Below, one piece after another: positions 1-12,087 of a stretch of DNA of 64,000 bases (the stretch's first letter is position 1; each line of letters opens with the position of its first letter). Below the pieces are notes generated by a model that worked only from the letters and a program-made list of their open reading frames with translations, did no database searches and was not told the DNA's origin. The position numbers and the translations under genes were made by a program. The DNA is from Megascapheus bottae (Eukaryota; Chordata; Mammalia; Rodentia; Geomyidae): positions 17,482,110 to 17,546,109 of the forward strand of contig JANJXV010000025.1 in NCBI GenBank assembly GCA_024803745.1, read 5' to 3'.

Positions 1-335
1 AAAACAACCAACTGTATATTGGAATTACCTATACCAGCTAAAAATAGCATGTAAAGATTGTCTTAGAAAATGAGACCACTGCTGAACACTGGTAGCTCAT
101 GCCTGTAACCCTAGCTACACAGGAGTCTGGGGTATGCGGACTGCAGTTCAAAGTCAGTCCAGGCAGGAAAGTCCTTGAGACTCTCCGCTCTACCAACAAG
201 CTGGAAGTGGAGCTGTAGCTTAAATGATAAAGCCTTGAGAAAAAAACAAAAAAAAACTCAGTGTCAGTGCCCAGGCCCAAAGTTCAAAACCTACAACCAA
301 CCAAAAAAAAAAACAACAAAAAAAAAACAGACCAC

Positions 336-441
336 TGCCCTGGTGTCTAGAGAGGAGGCACTCAGGAGGCCAAAGGCAGGACGATGGAGAGTCTGAGGTC
401 AGCCTGGGCTATGTACTGAGACCTTGTCTCAAAAACAAAAC
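336..441 (+). mobile_element. B1 SINE
   Basis: Ends in the typical B1 3' part, gaggtcagcctgggctatg then gagaccttgtctcaaaaac. The 5' half is degraded. Confidence 0.7.
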
Positions 442-442
442 C

Positions 443-677
443 AAGCCAGGCGCTGGTGACTTCCATATGTAATCGTAGCTACTCAGGAGGCCGAGATCTG
501 AGGATCTGGGCTCAAAGCCAGCCTGGGCACTAAAGTCTGAGACACATATCTCCAATTAATCACCAGAAAGCCGGAAGTAGTGCACTGTGGCTCAAGGGGT
601 AGGGTGGTAGCCTTGAGCTGAAGAGCTCAGGGACAATGCCTAGGCCCAGAGTTCAAGTCCTACAACAACAAAAAAAA
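443..677 (+). mobile_element. Composite B1-head/ID-tail SINE
   Basis: Head ccaggcgctggtgacttcc, centre gctactcaggaggccgagat, Pol III B-box-like agttcaagtcc, then an A-tail. Confidence 0.75.
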
Positions 678-811
678 ACTCAGAAAAGTTACGCTTCATG
701 AAAGACAGTTACACAGGATCACACTATGTAAAATATCCAGAATAGACAAATCCACGGGAACAGAAAACAGGCTAGGCTGTAGAACAGGAGGGAAGATGGA
801 GAATCAAAGCT

Positions 812-1020
812 GATTGTGGGGGCTTGAACTCACAGCCTGGGCACTGTCCCGAGCTTTTGTTCAAGGCTACTGCTCTACCCATTGAGCCACAGCATCACTT
901 CTAGTTCTCTGGTGGTTGAGTCTCACGGGCTTTCCTGCCTCGGCTGGCTTTGAACTGAAATCCTCAGATTTCAGCCTCCTGATTAGCTAGGATTACAGGC
1001 ATGAGCCATGGGTGCCTGGC
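812..1020 (-). mobile_element. Composite B1-head/ID-tail SINE, reversed
   Basis: Reads ggggcttgaactcac through ctaggattacaggcatgag on the plus strand, the reverse of the composite element. Confidence 0.75.
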
Positions 1021-1039
1021 TTTTTTCTTTTTAAATTAT

Positions 1040-1156
1040 AGCATTTGAGATAAGTGTTTCACTATGTAATTCAGGCTGTCCTAGAACCTGCACTTCTCTT
1101 TGGCTTGGCCTCTCAAGTGCTGGGATTGTAAATGTGTACCATCATACCTGGCCTGG
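1040..1156 (-). mobile_element. B1 SINE, reversed
   Basis: Contains cactatgtaattcaggctg and caagtgctgggattgtaaat, the reverse of the B1 consensus. Confidence 0.7.
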
Positions 1157-1415
1157 AGTTTCTTTGGGGGAAATTTTTTTCTTTTCCCCAAAATTGATGG
1201 TGGTGATAGTTGCATGGATCTGAGAGTTTTCTTAAAAAAAAAAAATAAATAAACTGTATACTTAAAGACAAATTATATAGCATGTAAATTATATCACGTA
1301 AGGCTATCATTGGAAAAGAAAAAACCCAGTCATAGTGGCTCATGGCCATAATCCTAGCTACTCAGAAGTCTGAGATTAGGAGGACAGGGGTTTAAGATAA
1401 AAAGCTACAGGTAGG

Positions 1416-1617
1416 GGCTGGGAGTTTGGCCTAGTGGTACAGTGCTTGCCTAGTATGCACGAAGACCAGGGTTCGATTCCTCGGTACCACATATATAGGA
1501 AAAAGCTGGAATTGTTGCTGAGGCTCAAGTGGTAGAGCTCTAGCCTTGAGAAAGTCCAAGGACAGTGCTCAGACCCTGAGCTCAAGCCCAGGACTGGCAA
1601 AAATAAATAAATAAACA
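1416..1617 (+). mobile_element. ID-dimer (tRNA-type) SINE
   Basis: Full length: ggctgggagtttggcctagt head with B-box ggttcgattcc, second half gctcaagtggtagagctc, ending gactggcaaaaataaataaa. Confidence 0.85.
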
Positions 1618-1859
1618 TAAATTAAAAAGCTATAGGTAGTAGTGTGTGTCTTGCATTCTGGCTATGAGGGAAGTGTAAATAGGAGGATCACAGGCTAGGA
1701 AAAACCAAGAACCTCTCTGAAAATTAACAACAGCAAAGAGGGGATAAATCAAGTGTAGAGCACCTAAGGCCCAGAGTTCAAATTCCAACATCCCCCCACA
1801 ATAAAAAACAGCCATCAAGTTTTATAAGACACGTAGTAAATTAGTTCCTGGGTACTCAC

Positions 1860-1940
1860 TTTATCCAGTTGTAAATGGTCTAAAAGTTTTCTGAACCCGT
1901 CACAGAATTCAAGGTGATCCCAATAAACTGGATACTGCAG
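1860..1940 (-). CDS. SPG21: SPG21 coding exon, residues 76-102
   Basis: 81 bp, phase 0 at both ends. Acceptor tcatttcag precedes CTGCAGTATCC; the donor after GATAAA is gtgagtacc. It encodes [20 protein letters not shown] and on to LDK, part of the maspardin alpha/beta-hydrolase core. The next exon is not found in the remaining 1.86 kb to the window edge, which is almost all SINE. Confidence 0.95.
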
Positions 1941-3508
1941 CTGAAATGACAATTTTAATTTAAAAACTATAGTAGTAAAAATGCAAAAATAAGCCTTCCA
2001 TTTCTCATTTGCTCAAGTTTTGCCTCTTATTTAAAATCCATGAAAGCTTTCACTTTTTTTTCTAAATTTGTATTTTACCCAAAGACCAAAATTTCAAGAG
2101 AAAAGTGAAATACTCTGGTGAAAGATATGAATAGCAACTTCAATTCACATCAACTTCCAACTAGCTAAATGTGAGGTTCAAGGTGATATCTTGATGAGAG
2201 TATGGCTCAGTGCACCTAGCAAATACAAGGCCTTAAGTTCAAACCTCGGGAGGCAGGTGGGGAAGGAAGAGCTGGTTGCCAGTGGCCTCACACCTGTAAA
2301 TCATAGCTACAAGGGAGGCTGAGAGGGAGAACTGTGGTTTGAGGCCAGCCCCGGGGAGAAAAGCTCCCCTTTTTAACCTATAACTGAGCTCAATGATGAT
2401 GAGAATCAGAGCAGATGGACAAGAAGTCTTAAGAATCATTAATAAAGCCAGGCATGGTGGCTCACCCCTATAATCCTAGCTACCCAGGAGGCTGAGATCT
2501 AAGGATCAAGGTTCAAAGCCAGCTGGAACACAAAAGTCTGAGACTCTTATCTCCAATTAGCCATTAGAAAGCCAGAGAAGTAGGGCTGTGGCTCAAGGGA
2601 TAGGGCAGTAGCCTTGAGCTGGAGATCTCAGGGACAGTGCTCAGGCCCAGAGTTCAAGCCCCATGAACCCCCCCCCAAAAAAAATCATTAATAAATAGGG
2701 CTCACTGGTATCTCACCAGCCCAACAAAGACAAGGTCCGGAGGCAATACTAAGTCCTCACCAACTCAACAAGGACAAGGTCCTGAGGCAATACTGTTTAA
2801 GTCCAATTTCATTTTAAATTGAACACATGATGCTCCAAGAGTTCAAGAAATAACATTTGTTCTGAGGAGGGATCATTCTTTTTAATAGTATTTCTTTAAG
2901 GAGTGATCAAGAAGATGGTTCTTTAGAATTGATTTTTTTTTTTTTTTGGCTAGATCTGGGGCTTGAACTCAGGGCCTGAGCACTGTCTTTGGGCTTTCTC
3001 AAGGCTAACACTACCACTCGGGTCTCCAGGCATGCTAGGCAAGCACTCTACCACTAGGCCAAACTCCAGGCCCTCCTCTGGTTTTACATATATGAAACCC
3101 ATCTGACAGGCCTGTTGTTTAAGCACTTACATTTATTCTGTTAAGGGGAGAAAATATCACTGGAATACATACCATCTTGTATATGATAAGATAATTTTGG
3201 ATTTGACATATTGTTTGTATTAAAATTGTTTGTGTAGCCTGGCTCACACACACCTGTAATCCTAGCTACTTAGAAGGCAGAGATCTGATGATCGAGGTTC
3301 AAAGCCAGCACAAACAGGAAAGTACAGAAGACTCTTACCTCCAATTAACCACCGAAACTGCTAGAAGGAGAGCCATGTCTCAAAGTGGTAGAGCACTAGC
3401 CTTGAGCAAAAAAGCATAGGGACAGTGCAGAGGCCCTGAGTTCAAGCTCCAGGATCAACAACAAAAAAGTGTTAGAGGACAATGCCCAGGACCCGAGTTC
3501 AAATGCCA

Positions 3509-3570
<62 letters not shown>

Positions 3571-6500
3571 CCCAGCCAAAATGGGGCTAGAGGCATGGCT
3601 CAGTGGTTACAAACACCTGCCTAACAAGTACAAGATCCTGAGCTCAAACCCATTCAAAGTAAGTTCAAATCCATTTCAGTCATCTGTATGCCAACAGTTT
3701 TTACAATGGATGCGTAACTCTCCAGAAGCAGTGAGGTAAAATAGTGGGAAACGGAGTCACAAGTCTGAGTTCCTCCCTCTGGCACAACTGCCGAATGACC
3801 CATAGTGATGGCTACTAAGACTTGGAAGTGGAGCTGTGGCTAGAGGGGTAGAGTGCTAGCAGGAGCAGCACAGCCCAGGGACAGCACCTAGGCCCTAAAT
3901 TCAAGCCCCACAACTGACCAAAAGAAACAAAATCCCTGATATTTAAGCTGGCAAATCTTTTACCTAGCAAGTGCGATGTCCTGGGTCTGATCCCTAGTAC
4001 CCCAAAGAAGAAGTCAGAAGACCTGGGTTCAATTCAATACATAGAAAAAGCTGGAAGTGGTGCTGTGGCTGAAGTGACAGACCTACAGCCTTGAGAAAGC
4101 CTAAGGACAGTGGCTCAGGCCCTGAGTTCAAACCCCAGGACTGGCAACACAACAACAACAAATTAATAAAGCTCGGAATGTGGCTTAGTAGTAGAGTGTT
4201 TGGCCTACCGTGCATGAAGCCCTGGATTCCATTCCTCAGTACCACATACACAGAAAAAGCTGAAGGTGGTGCTGTGGTCCAAATGGTAGCCTTGAGAAAG
4301 CCCAAGGACAGTACCCAGGTCCTGAGTTCAAGCCCAGCCCGGGAGGGAAAGTCATTGTGAGACTCTTTATTTTCAATCACCCATTCAAAAACTCAAAGTA
4401 GGGCTGTGGCTCAAAGTGGGAGAGGGCTAGCCTTGAGTAGAAAAGCTCAAGGATATATATGCCCAGGCCCTGAGTTCAAGCCCCATGACTGAAAACAAAA
4501 CAACCTTACAAACAGTGATCACAAAGAAAAAACACAAGAAATGAGTCTGGATTTTAATGCCGACACAGCAATACTTACAGCTATCACCCGGTAACCCCAT
4601 CCAGTCAACGCCAAAATTTGTTGGAAAAATACATCTGCCGTTCCGCTGACAGGGGGAAGAAATATGAGGGGACACCTGATACTTCTGGGGCCAGCATCAT
4701 AGAGTGACCATATTTTGCTGTCATCATCATCTACGATAATCTGGAGAGAAAGTGACAAGAAAAAACAACAGGAATTCTTACATTCTACATTTGAGGCATT
4801 TCCGGTGTTCACAGAACTGCCTTGACGCTGGGATCTGGGGAGGGTGGGGTGGTCACAGAGGATCAGCGCACCCCACAAACAGCTTTGGTTTCCTTTTCTT
4901 TCCTCAGATCCCAGCGAGCTGCTTTGATTTTGAATTTTCCTGTCTGTCCATGACACCAAAAAGATACTTGATTTAACATGAAATAGTAAACTCTGGGTAT
5001 GGCACCTTTTGCCCTACTCCCCCATAATTGTGGCTGTTTGTGTGTGTGTGTGTAAACTGTTGTGCAAGTGTGGACAGAAAGAAAGTTGGCAGTCAGTTTC
5101 CCATGCTGGCTGGGATCGGCAGGCCACCACAGAGACCAGTACCCCAGCCACAGCTAAGGAGAGGTGCTTCAGACCTGGTCTGGACCAAGCCTGAGGGGCG
5201 CATTTCTGCTCCAGAGGAAGGCTGGGAGGCAGCGGTGTGACCTTGGAGGAAAGATAAGGCAGGTGCACGTGAGGGTCCTGGGAGATGCTGCAAGCCATTC
5301 CGTGGGGGGGGGGGGGGGGGCATGGGCACGGGGAGAACATGCTCTTTGGGGAGAGGAGGAAGTTGTCAGAAACCATCTTGATTTAGAGGTTATTAACTAG
5401 CCCGGGGGAAAAGGGGGACACAATGGGGCTGGGGCCATTTGAGCACTTTGCAGTGACGTGTTACTATTATAGTTCACTGCATGAGCACTTGCCAGTTCAA
5501 TCAATATCTGCTCTACTTGTAGGTCAGAAAGCCTCAGGGCCTCCAAGTGCTTCTCCTGTCTGAGCCTCCTAGCTGCCCCACACATGGCTCTCAGGACAGC
5601 AGTGCACTGGCCTGGGGTCACTGGGTCACAGGGAGCTACTACACGGGGCAAGGCTAAGTCCACAGACACCCAGGGACATCCACACATGAACTTCTTCACC
5701 TTTGTATTTTGAGTGGCTTTCCTGGTTTCTTGTGGTTTAAAAATACAGGCTCACGCCTGTGATCCTAGCTACTCAGGAGGCTGAGATCGGAGGATCGAAG
5801 CTCAAAGCCAAACCAGGCAGCGAAGTCCACGAGACTCTTTATCTCCAATGAACCACCAGAAATGGAGGTGGCGCCTAAGTGGTAAAGCATTACCCTTCAA
5901 TGAAAAAGCTAAGGAAGGGACAGCGTCTAGGTCCTGAGTACAAGCCTACCACTACTGGCACAAAATAAAACTCTTCTTTCCAAATCTACTAAAGTATTAA
6001 CATGTTAAAAATCTAAGCCATGTTAACTAAAGGATCTCTCTTATTTAACTAGATGTTCTCTTTTTCTATGAAAACAACTAGCAAACTTAGTTCATTATGG
6101 ATTTTTTTAGGCTTAAAGTGCTACCATAAAATAAAAATATTTCCTAGCTAGTACTACATTTCTAGAAATAACTATTTTATAGAGTAACTGAATAAAATAG
6201 GATAAAAACCATGTTGACGGGGCCGGGAGTTTGGCCTAGTGGTAGAGTGCTTGCCTAGCTAGCGTGCACGAAGACCCAGGTTCGATTCCTCGGTACCACA
6301 TACATAGAGGGCCTTGAGCTCTTTTGTTCAAGGTTAGCACTGTATCACACTGAGCCACACACAGCTCCACTACCAGTTTTTGAGTGGTTAATTGGAGGTA
6401 AAAGTCTCACGGGACTTTTCTGCTCAGCTTAGCTTTGAACCATGATCCTCAGATCTCAGCTTCCCGAGCAGCTAGAATTACAGGTGTGAGCCATCAGCAT

Positions 6501-9500
6501 GTGGCTCAAAATTTTAATAGATTTATAAAATATCACTGTAATCGAAATCCAATCCCTGTACTCCTGGGCTGTGTGCGCTCTAATGTCAGGTAACATAAGC
6601 CTGCTTTCCCTCTGTGAATGTGCCACCTTGTTAAACTGTTCCCCTGTGTCAGGCATACAGTAGGTATCTTGACTATAAGTGAGGAATTTTATCTCATTCG
6701 TCTACAGAAGACATTTTTCAACAGTATTGTGTTTGAACTCATGTCTGCACTTGCAAGGCAGCTGCTCTTTCACTTAGCCATGTCCCTAGGTCTTTTTGGC
6801 TTCAGTTATTTTGAGCATAAGCGATAGGGTTTTTCCCCTAGCCTCAAACCTTGACCTTTCTACATCTCTTGTGCAGTGGGGGCAAGAGAGGTGTGTGTCA
6901 CCAACCCAGCTTGTGTGAAGTGGAAGAAGGTCTCACTAAGTTTTTAACCTGACCCCTTCCCGGGTTTACAGGTATGAGCCACTGCACCTGGCCTAGCTGT
7001 TTTTAACTGAAGCTTCTATTACTCTCCTGGCAAGGGGGGAGCAGAATCTAACAGAGACCATAAATGATGATGTTGGTATCACGGGATTCTAACATTGGCA
7101 CAAGAACAGAGTTTTATTCTATGATGGGAATACCCTGAAGCTGGGATCTCCAAACATTTACGATTACCTCTTACCTCGGGGTGGGGGAATTCCAATGTAA
7201 GTTGTTTAGTAAGGTTTTTACGAATCTCCTAAATACCCGGGTTTCTGGAAAACAACTATGCAGATGTAGTGTATCAAGGTAAACAGAGGCTGTAATGGAA
7301 CCTACTGTAAATCTGAAGCCTGAGGATCAGAAATACAATCTGGGGTGTGGCTCAAGAGGTAGAATGCCAGCTGTGAGCAGAAAAGCCACATGAGGGGCAA
7401 GGGCTTGAGTTCAATTTCCAGTATTGGCACGTATGCACCAGAGATACAGTCCTACACAATAATAAAGCTCTTGAGTCTCCAAAGTTGACTGCATGTGACA
7501 CAGGTCCCTTGTGTGTGTGATCAAACCTCTGGGTTAGAGAGCACAATAATCTCTACTCTCAAACACAACTAAGCCCTGGCATCTAAATCGCACATAAAAA
7601 TGGCACAAGATTTGGCAAAGAAGAGGTGTGGCAAAACCATACATACCTTTTTAAGGGGAACTGTACTTCTAAACCAGTTATAATCAGGGGAGATTTTAAT
7701 CTCTCCCATGATCCGCCAAAATGGAGGTCAACCCTGAAATAAAAGCATGCTCATATCAGAAGTGAACGTAGAGTCTGGTCTCACTAAATCAGATGCTTTA
7801 AAACCATGGAAATGGGCTGTTCTACCTTCTCAGTATCCACTTCAACAACAGAAAACAATTTGGTGTAATGCTATAATCACAGAGGTGGAGAGACTGTCAT
7901 TTCAACCCCTTAGTTCCTCTAGATTAGAAAATAGACATGGCTTACTAAAATAACATGGCTATTGCAGAGACCAGGCTTTTTGACACCCATGGTGAGTCCT
8001 AGTTACATAATCTGAACTACAATCCCCTTGGCTGCCTGTCCACTCTATCTCAGGAGTTCACTGCAATACAGAGCCTGATATCAGAGTTCACTGCAATACA
8101 GAGTCTGATATCAGGGAACCAGTCCCTCTAGAGAAAGGAGTTACAGTAAACCTGTTGCTTCGTAATTAATAGCCAGTGGCACTGAGTTCATAGACTCCTT
8201 CACACAAAATGCAGGCAACCTGCCATTCTTAAGGATGTGATTAAAAGATACACAAAAGACTCTCTGAAAGAAAATGATAGCAACAAAGTGTCTTCAGAGA
8301 GATACTTCTGGCTTTTATACCTCTGTACCTTTGATACAACTCTCTTCCAGCTTATTTCCTCCTCTTGGGTGTCACAGCTTTATTCCTGGGGCCTAGACCA
8401 GTGCCTGGCACACAGCAGTCTTACCTAAAGTGAGGCCCTTCTATGGTCCTTCTAAACTTTGGACAGGCCAAACTTCTGCAATGTAAAGGTTTCCTTCTTT
8501 GTTTGGGCCTCTGTGTTGCACTGTAACAGGAACATGAGCTTTAGCTTTGAGAAAGTCCAAGGACAGTGCTCAGGCCCTGAGCTCATGCCCAGGACTGGAC
8601 AAAAAAAAAAAAAATGTTTTATAAAACCCTCCAAAACATCAATTTTATCTTGCAGATTAACATGTTAAAATAAGCCACTCTAAGCAGTTATAACTGCTTA
8701 TTACTGTTCAGCAATACAACTAGTACAGTTAATTCTGCAAGACTTTGTAACTGGACAGATTTTGTTTATTTATTTGCCGGTCCTGTGGCTTGAACTCAGG
8801 GCCTGAGCACTGTCCTTGAACTTTTTCTCCAAGGGTAGTGCTCTACCACTTGAGCCACAGCACCACTTTCGGCTTTCCTATGTATGTGGTACTGAGGAAT
8901 CGAACCTATGTCTTGGTGCATGCTAGGCAAGCACTCAACTACTAGGCCAAACTCCCAGCCCCTGGACAGATTTTAAATACTCCTATACTACCTAAATTTA
9001 ATACTACCTACTACCATCTACATTCAATAGTATCTTTCCAGAGGCAACTACTTTATTCTACAGGCAGTAATAATAAAACACAGGCTAAGGGCTGGGAATG
9101 TGGCTTCGTGGTAGATTGCTTGCCTAGCATGCATGAAGCCCTGGGTTCAATTCCTCAATACCACCTGAACAGAAAAAGCTAGAAATGGCATTGTAGCTCA
9201 AGTAGTAGATTTCAAGCCTTGAACAAAAGCAGCTCAGGGACAGTGCCAGGACCCTGAGTTCAAGGTCCAGGATTGGCAAAACAAAACAGAAAAACAAAGA
9301 ATAGGCTAATAAAGCCAAGAGATTGAAGTTGGGAGTTTGGCCTAGTGGTAGAGTGCTTGCATAGCATGCACAAAGACCTGGGTTCCAATCCTCAGTACCA
9401 CATACATAGAAACAAGCCAGAAGTGGCGATGTGGCTCAAGTGGTAGAGCTCTAGCCTTGAGAAAACCCAAGGACAGTGCTCAAGCCCTGAGTTCAAGCAC

Positions 9501-11990
9501 TAGGACTGGCAAAAAAAAAAAAAAATCCCAACAGATTAAGCCAAGTGCCTCAAGCCCATAATCCTAAACTATTCAGGGGGCTGAGATCTGAGGATCACTG
9601 TTCAAAGCCAGCCTGTGGCACAAAAGTCTGTAAAAACACTTGTACCATTAATTAGCACAAAGCCAGAAATGGAGCTGTGACTCAAGTAACAGAGCACCAA
9701 TCTTGAATAAAAAAGCTAAGGGACAATGTCAGTGCATACCAACAGATGTAGACACAATCTTCCTAGTCAAAACCAGGAATGTTTGCTTCTAGAAGCAACA
9801 ATTTAAAAAAACACATAGTTTTGGAATCAGTTGCAATACACAAACCAAAATACCATGTCAACTCACAGGTACAAGGTTCGCCCAGTCAGCCACCTCTTCT
9901 CACAGAAGATGCTCCTTACCCACCGTCCTCAACGGAATTCCCAGCCACTTATATAATGCAGTACAACTAATCTTGCAGGACTGACAGATTCCACTCAACT
10001 GTGACTACATTTTTGTAGGAACAAGTGATTTGAACAGTTGTGCTAGTTTGGTAGTAATGAAAGGTGACCTGCAACCAAATGCTGTATCTGACCAGCTGAT
10101 GTCAATGGGGGTGGGGGGAGCCCCCACCCAGGGAGCCCCCACCCTCCCCCTGCTGCAAAGAAAAAGCAGCAGGCAGGGAGTGAAAGGAAAGTTTGTGTTC
10201 TCTTTCATCCACTAATGCCTTATGCTTTGCAAGTCACAAGAGAAACATTCTGTGCCCAGTACAGAAGGTTAGCTAAGATTGTGATCGAACTGGTCAGGAT
10301 TCATAAAGGTGGACATATTGAGCCCCATGTGATTTGATCTCATGCGAACTGGCTCTGCACAAAAACAAAGGCACCTGTTCATGCTGGTGAGGAAAGGGCC
10401 ACAAGGGATTATTAGCCTTTTTGTGATTAAAGAAGCCCTGTGTGGTGGTGGGGGGCGGTTCAAGGACACCCAGGCTTCTCTTACCCTTATGCTGGTGGGT
10501 GATAAAGCAGGCAGTTAGGAATGTGCACCTGTTCAGGATTCCAGCAGAATGGCCAGCCCATATATGGTCCAGGAAATTCTTTGACAAATGTTTAAGTCAC
10601 AACATTTCTGATCCTTTACCTCAATTTAGTTGATTTACACATGGGCAATCTGTGATGGCTATTAATCATAATCCCAGCAAAAAAAAAAAATTAGCTCTGA
10701 GAGTATCTAGATGGTGGGATTATGGTTGGCTGTTTTCCTTTGTTTGGCGCTGGGGTTGAGCTCTGGGTCTTTAACCATGACATGCATGGACTTTTCCCTA
10801 CTGAGTTACACTCCAGCCCAGCAATGGCTTTTTTTTTTTGTGGTGGGTCATGGGGCTTGAACATGGCCAGGGCACTGTCTCTGAGCTCTTCAGCTCAAGG
10901 CTACCACTCTACCCTTGAGCCAAGCTTCACTTTCTGTTTTCTAGGGATTAATTGGAGATAAGAGTCTCAGGTCCTTTTGTGCCCGGGCTGGCTTTGAACC
11001 TTGATCCTCAGATCTCAGCCTCCTGAGTAGCTAGGATTACAAGCGTGAGCCACCGCGCCCAAGCCTGGTTTAGCAATGGCTTTTTAATGCCAATATCCAT
11101 CCCTACACATCAGTGTAGCGCTGTGCTTTTAGAAGTCTCTAGAGAACATGTGTCCCTCTTTTCTCCAGCACCCTATTCCATTCTCTATAAACTTCATGGG
11201 AGGTAAAGCTGCCTGCTTAACATCTCCTCTGTGACACTTGTTCAAGAGCCTTTGGTGTCAAAGCATCTGAATGCAGTTACAGAGTTACTCTCTACTTAAG
11301 TCTGTTGAATCTCTGTGCTAAGAGGAGCTGGACCACAGCAGGTGGGGACAGGTGGGGACACAACAGTCTTGCTACTTCCCTCTTCCTGCCTTCCATCCAC
11401 GGCACCTGGCCATGAGATAGACCTTTGTCACCAGCCCCAGAAACAACTGGCCTCTACTCCCGGCTCTTAAAACTTTACTGAAATAAAGGGGTCCTGGGCC
11501 CAGGATGATCACACAGGAGGCCCTCCGCCTGGGCTCCCCCATCCCTTCACCAGTCACACGGGGTGTCGAGCAGGCGGCGGCCACACAAAGGCCGGGTCGC
11601 AGGTACACCGAGCAGAACCCCGGAACCAAGGCACAGACAGAGACACTCACCAGCGCGATCACGTGCACGGTCACATGAGCACGTCCACTCGTGGGCTACA
11701 CTCACAAAGCCACACCCAGCCCCAGCAGCCGCGCATGCTCCGTACACACCCACCTACACCCATCCACACCCACAAGGCGCTCTCCGGGGCCTCTCCCACC
11801 CCTTACTTGCCCCGAGCCTGTGGCGGCTCGTACCTCCAGCCCGGTTTGGCAGTGGTAGCTGTGGTGTGGGTGGGGGCTGCAGCGGCCCGGCGGGACCCGC
11901 AGGCGCGGAGGGCCTGGAGAGCGGTGCAGGCCGGCCTCCGAGGGCGGGGCGCGCGGCCGAGCGAGCCCGGGCCGCTTCCCTGCTGTGGAA
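1860..11990 (-). CDS. SPG21: SPG21 (maspardin), 5' part of gene, continues beyond the left edge
   Basis: Maspardin is an alpha/beta-hydrolase-fold protein of endosomal/trans-Golgi membranes; loss in humans causes Mast syndrome (SPG21). Three coding exons lie here: 7709-7647 (residues 1-21), 4740-4579 (22-75) and 1940-1860 (76-102), all phase 0, giving 102 of the roughly 308 residues of the family. The peptide matches maspardin almost residue for residue, including [30 protein letters not shown] and [16 protein letters not shown]. The nucleophile-elbow region lies in later exons outside the window. A non-coding first exon sits in the CpG island at about 11.83-12.0 kb. The 5' end is about 3.4 kb from the end of MTFMT on the same strand. 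The outer limit of exon 1 is an estimate. Confidence 0.95.
2446..2684 (+). mobile_element. Composite B1-head/ID-tail SINE
   Basis: Nearly intact: ccaggcatggtggctcaccc to agttcaagccccatg, followed by a C run and A-tail. Confidence 0.8.
2932..3074 (-). mobile_element. ID-dimer SINE with internal deletion
   Basis: T-tract at 2932, cttgaactcagggcctgagc, and aagcactctaccactaggcc at the far end; the middle (about 50 bp) is missing. Confidence 0.75.
3236..3466 (+). mobile_element. Composite B1-head/ID-tail SINE
   Basis: ctggctcacacacacctgta head, ttacctccaattaaccacc centre, tail gagttcaagctccagg then an A-rich end. Confidence 0.75.
3512..3567. repeat. (CAGA)n(CA)n microsatellite
   Basis: About seven CAGA/GACA units followed by thirteen CA units. 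Confidence 0.9.
4579..4740 (-). CDS. SPG21: SPG21 coding exon, residues 22-75
   Basis: 162 bp (54 codons), phase 0 at both ends. Acceptor ctttctctccag, donor gtaagtatt. It encodes [20 protein letters not shown] through GWGYRVIA, the N-terminal beta strands of the hydrolase fold with the conserved [13 protein letters not shown] loop. No stop or frameshift is present. Confidence 0.97.
5303..5320. repeat. Uninterrupted G run
   Basis: About 18 consecutive G on the plus strand in SPG21 intron 2; prone to slippage and quadruplex formation. Confidence 0.85.
5745..5968 (+). mobile_element. Composite B1-head/ID-tail SINE
   Basis: aggctcacgcctgtgatcct head, diverged tail gtcctgagtacaagcc. Confidence 0.7.
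6219..6305 (+). mobile_element. ID-dimer SINE, head only
   Basis: ggccgggagtttggcctagt to ggttcgattcctcggtacca, then truncated and abutting a reversed composite SINE at 6308-6505. Confidence 0.75.
7000..7640. other. SPG21 intron, mostly unique
   Basis: No gene seen. A short ID-like piece occurs near 7340-7425; the rest is single-copy intron next to exon 2. Confidence 0.6.
7647..7733 (-). CDS. SPG21: SPG21 exon 2 with start codon (CDS 7647-7709)
   Basis: Acceptor ttttatttcag ends at 7734. A 24-nt leader precedes ATG (7709-7707, context ggatcATGG). The exon encodes [20 protein letters not shown] plus a final K and ends in phase 0 at donor gtatgtatgg. The start was chosen because this N-terminus matches maspardin and the exon joins in frame to the exon at 4740. 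Confidence 0.95.
8054..8113. repeat. 30-bp tandem duplication
   Basis: Two adjacent copies of a 30-bp unit (gagttcactgcaatacagag then c/t ctgatatca), differing at one base. It is in SPG21 intron 1 and not part of a SINE. Confidence 0.9.
8365..8425 (-). mobile_element. Possible MIR fragment
   Basis: cctagaccagtgcctggcac then acagcag resembles the reversed 5' part of MIR. Short and old. Confidence 0.4.
8761..8962 (-). mobile_element. ID-dimer SINE, reversed
   Basis: Tail tttgtttatttattt, then gtggcttgaactcagggcct and ctactaggccaaactcccag. Confidence 0.85.
9089..9299 (+). mobile_element. ID-dimer SINE
   Basis: ggctgggaatgtggcttcgt head of the older ID-like subtype; tail aaaacaaaacagaaaaac. 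Confidence 0.85.
9327..9525 (+). mobile_element. ID-dimer SINE
   Basis: gttgggagtttggcctagtg head, aggactggc and 15 A at the end; separated by only 27 bp from the previous copy. Confidence 0.85.
9760..10690. other. Unique or unclassified SPG21 intron segment
   Basis: No SINE similarity and no exon. It holds C/G-rich hairpins (10109-10172) and internal repeats of gcacctgttca (10373, 10525). It could be an old LTR, but I cannot identify ends or target duplications. Confidence 0.4.
10830..11068 (-). mobile_element. Composite B1-head/ID-tail SINE, reversed
   Basis: T-tract, gtcatggggcttgaacatgg to ctaggattacaagcgtgagc. Confidence 0.8.
11834..11990 (-). other. SPG21: Probable non-coding first exon of SPG21
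   Basis: Within the CpG island, the minus strand has a usable donor (CTGGAG followed by gtacga) ending an exon at 11834, upstream of the ATG exon. The transcription start cannot be read directly, so the outer limit is only a guess. Other donors in this GC-rich stretch are possible. A cDNA end would settle it. Confidence 0.4.
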
Positions 11991-12087
11991 CCGTCCGCTT
12001 TCTGGCGCGCGTCTCCCGCTTCCGGGTTCGGAGGGGGCGGGACAACGTCTCAGGGAAGGGGCGTGCCCACGTCGTGGGAGAGGTGTC

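Larger units (their letters stand above)
1..1859. other. SPG21 intron, SINE-packed
   Basis: Intron downstream of the exon at 1860. It holds composite SINEs at 86-312, 443-677 and 812-1020, B1 pieces at 336-441 and 1040-1156, and an ID-dimer SINE at 1416-1617. A short A/T-rich non-repeat piece is at 1200-1320. Confidence 0.7.

Noticed and set aside
3994..4380. 128-codon minus-strand ORF
   Set aside because: It is made of reversed SINE halves in SPG21 intron.
8054..8113. CRISPR-like direct repeats
   Set aside because: Only two adjacent units without spacers in a mammalian intron.
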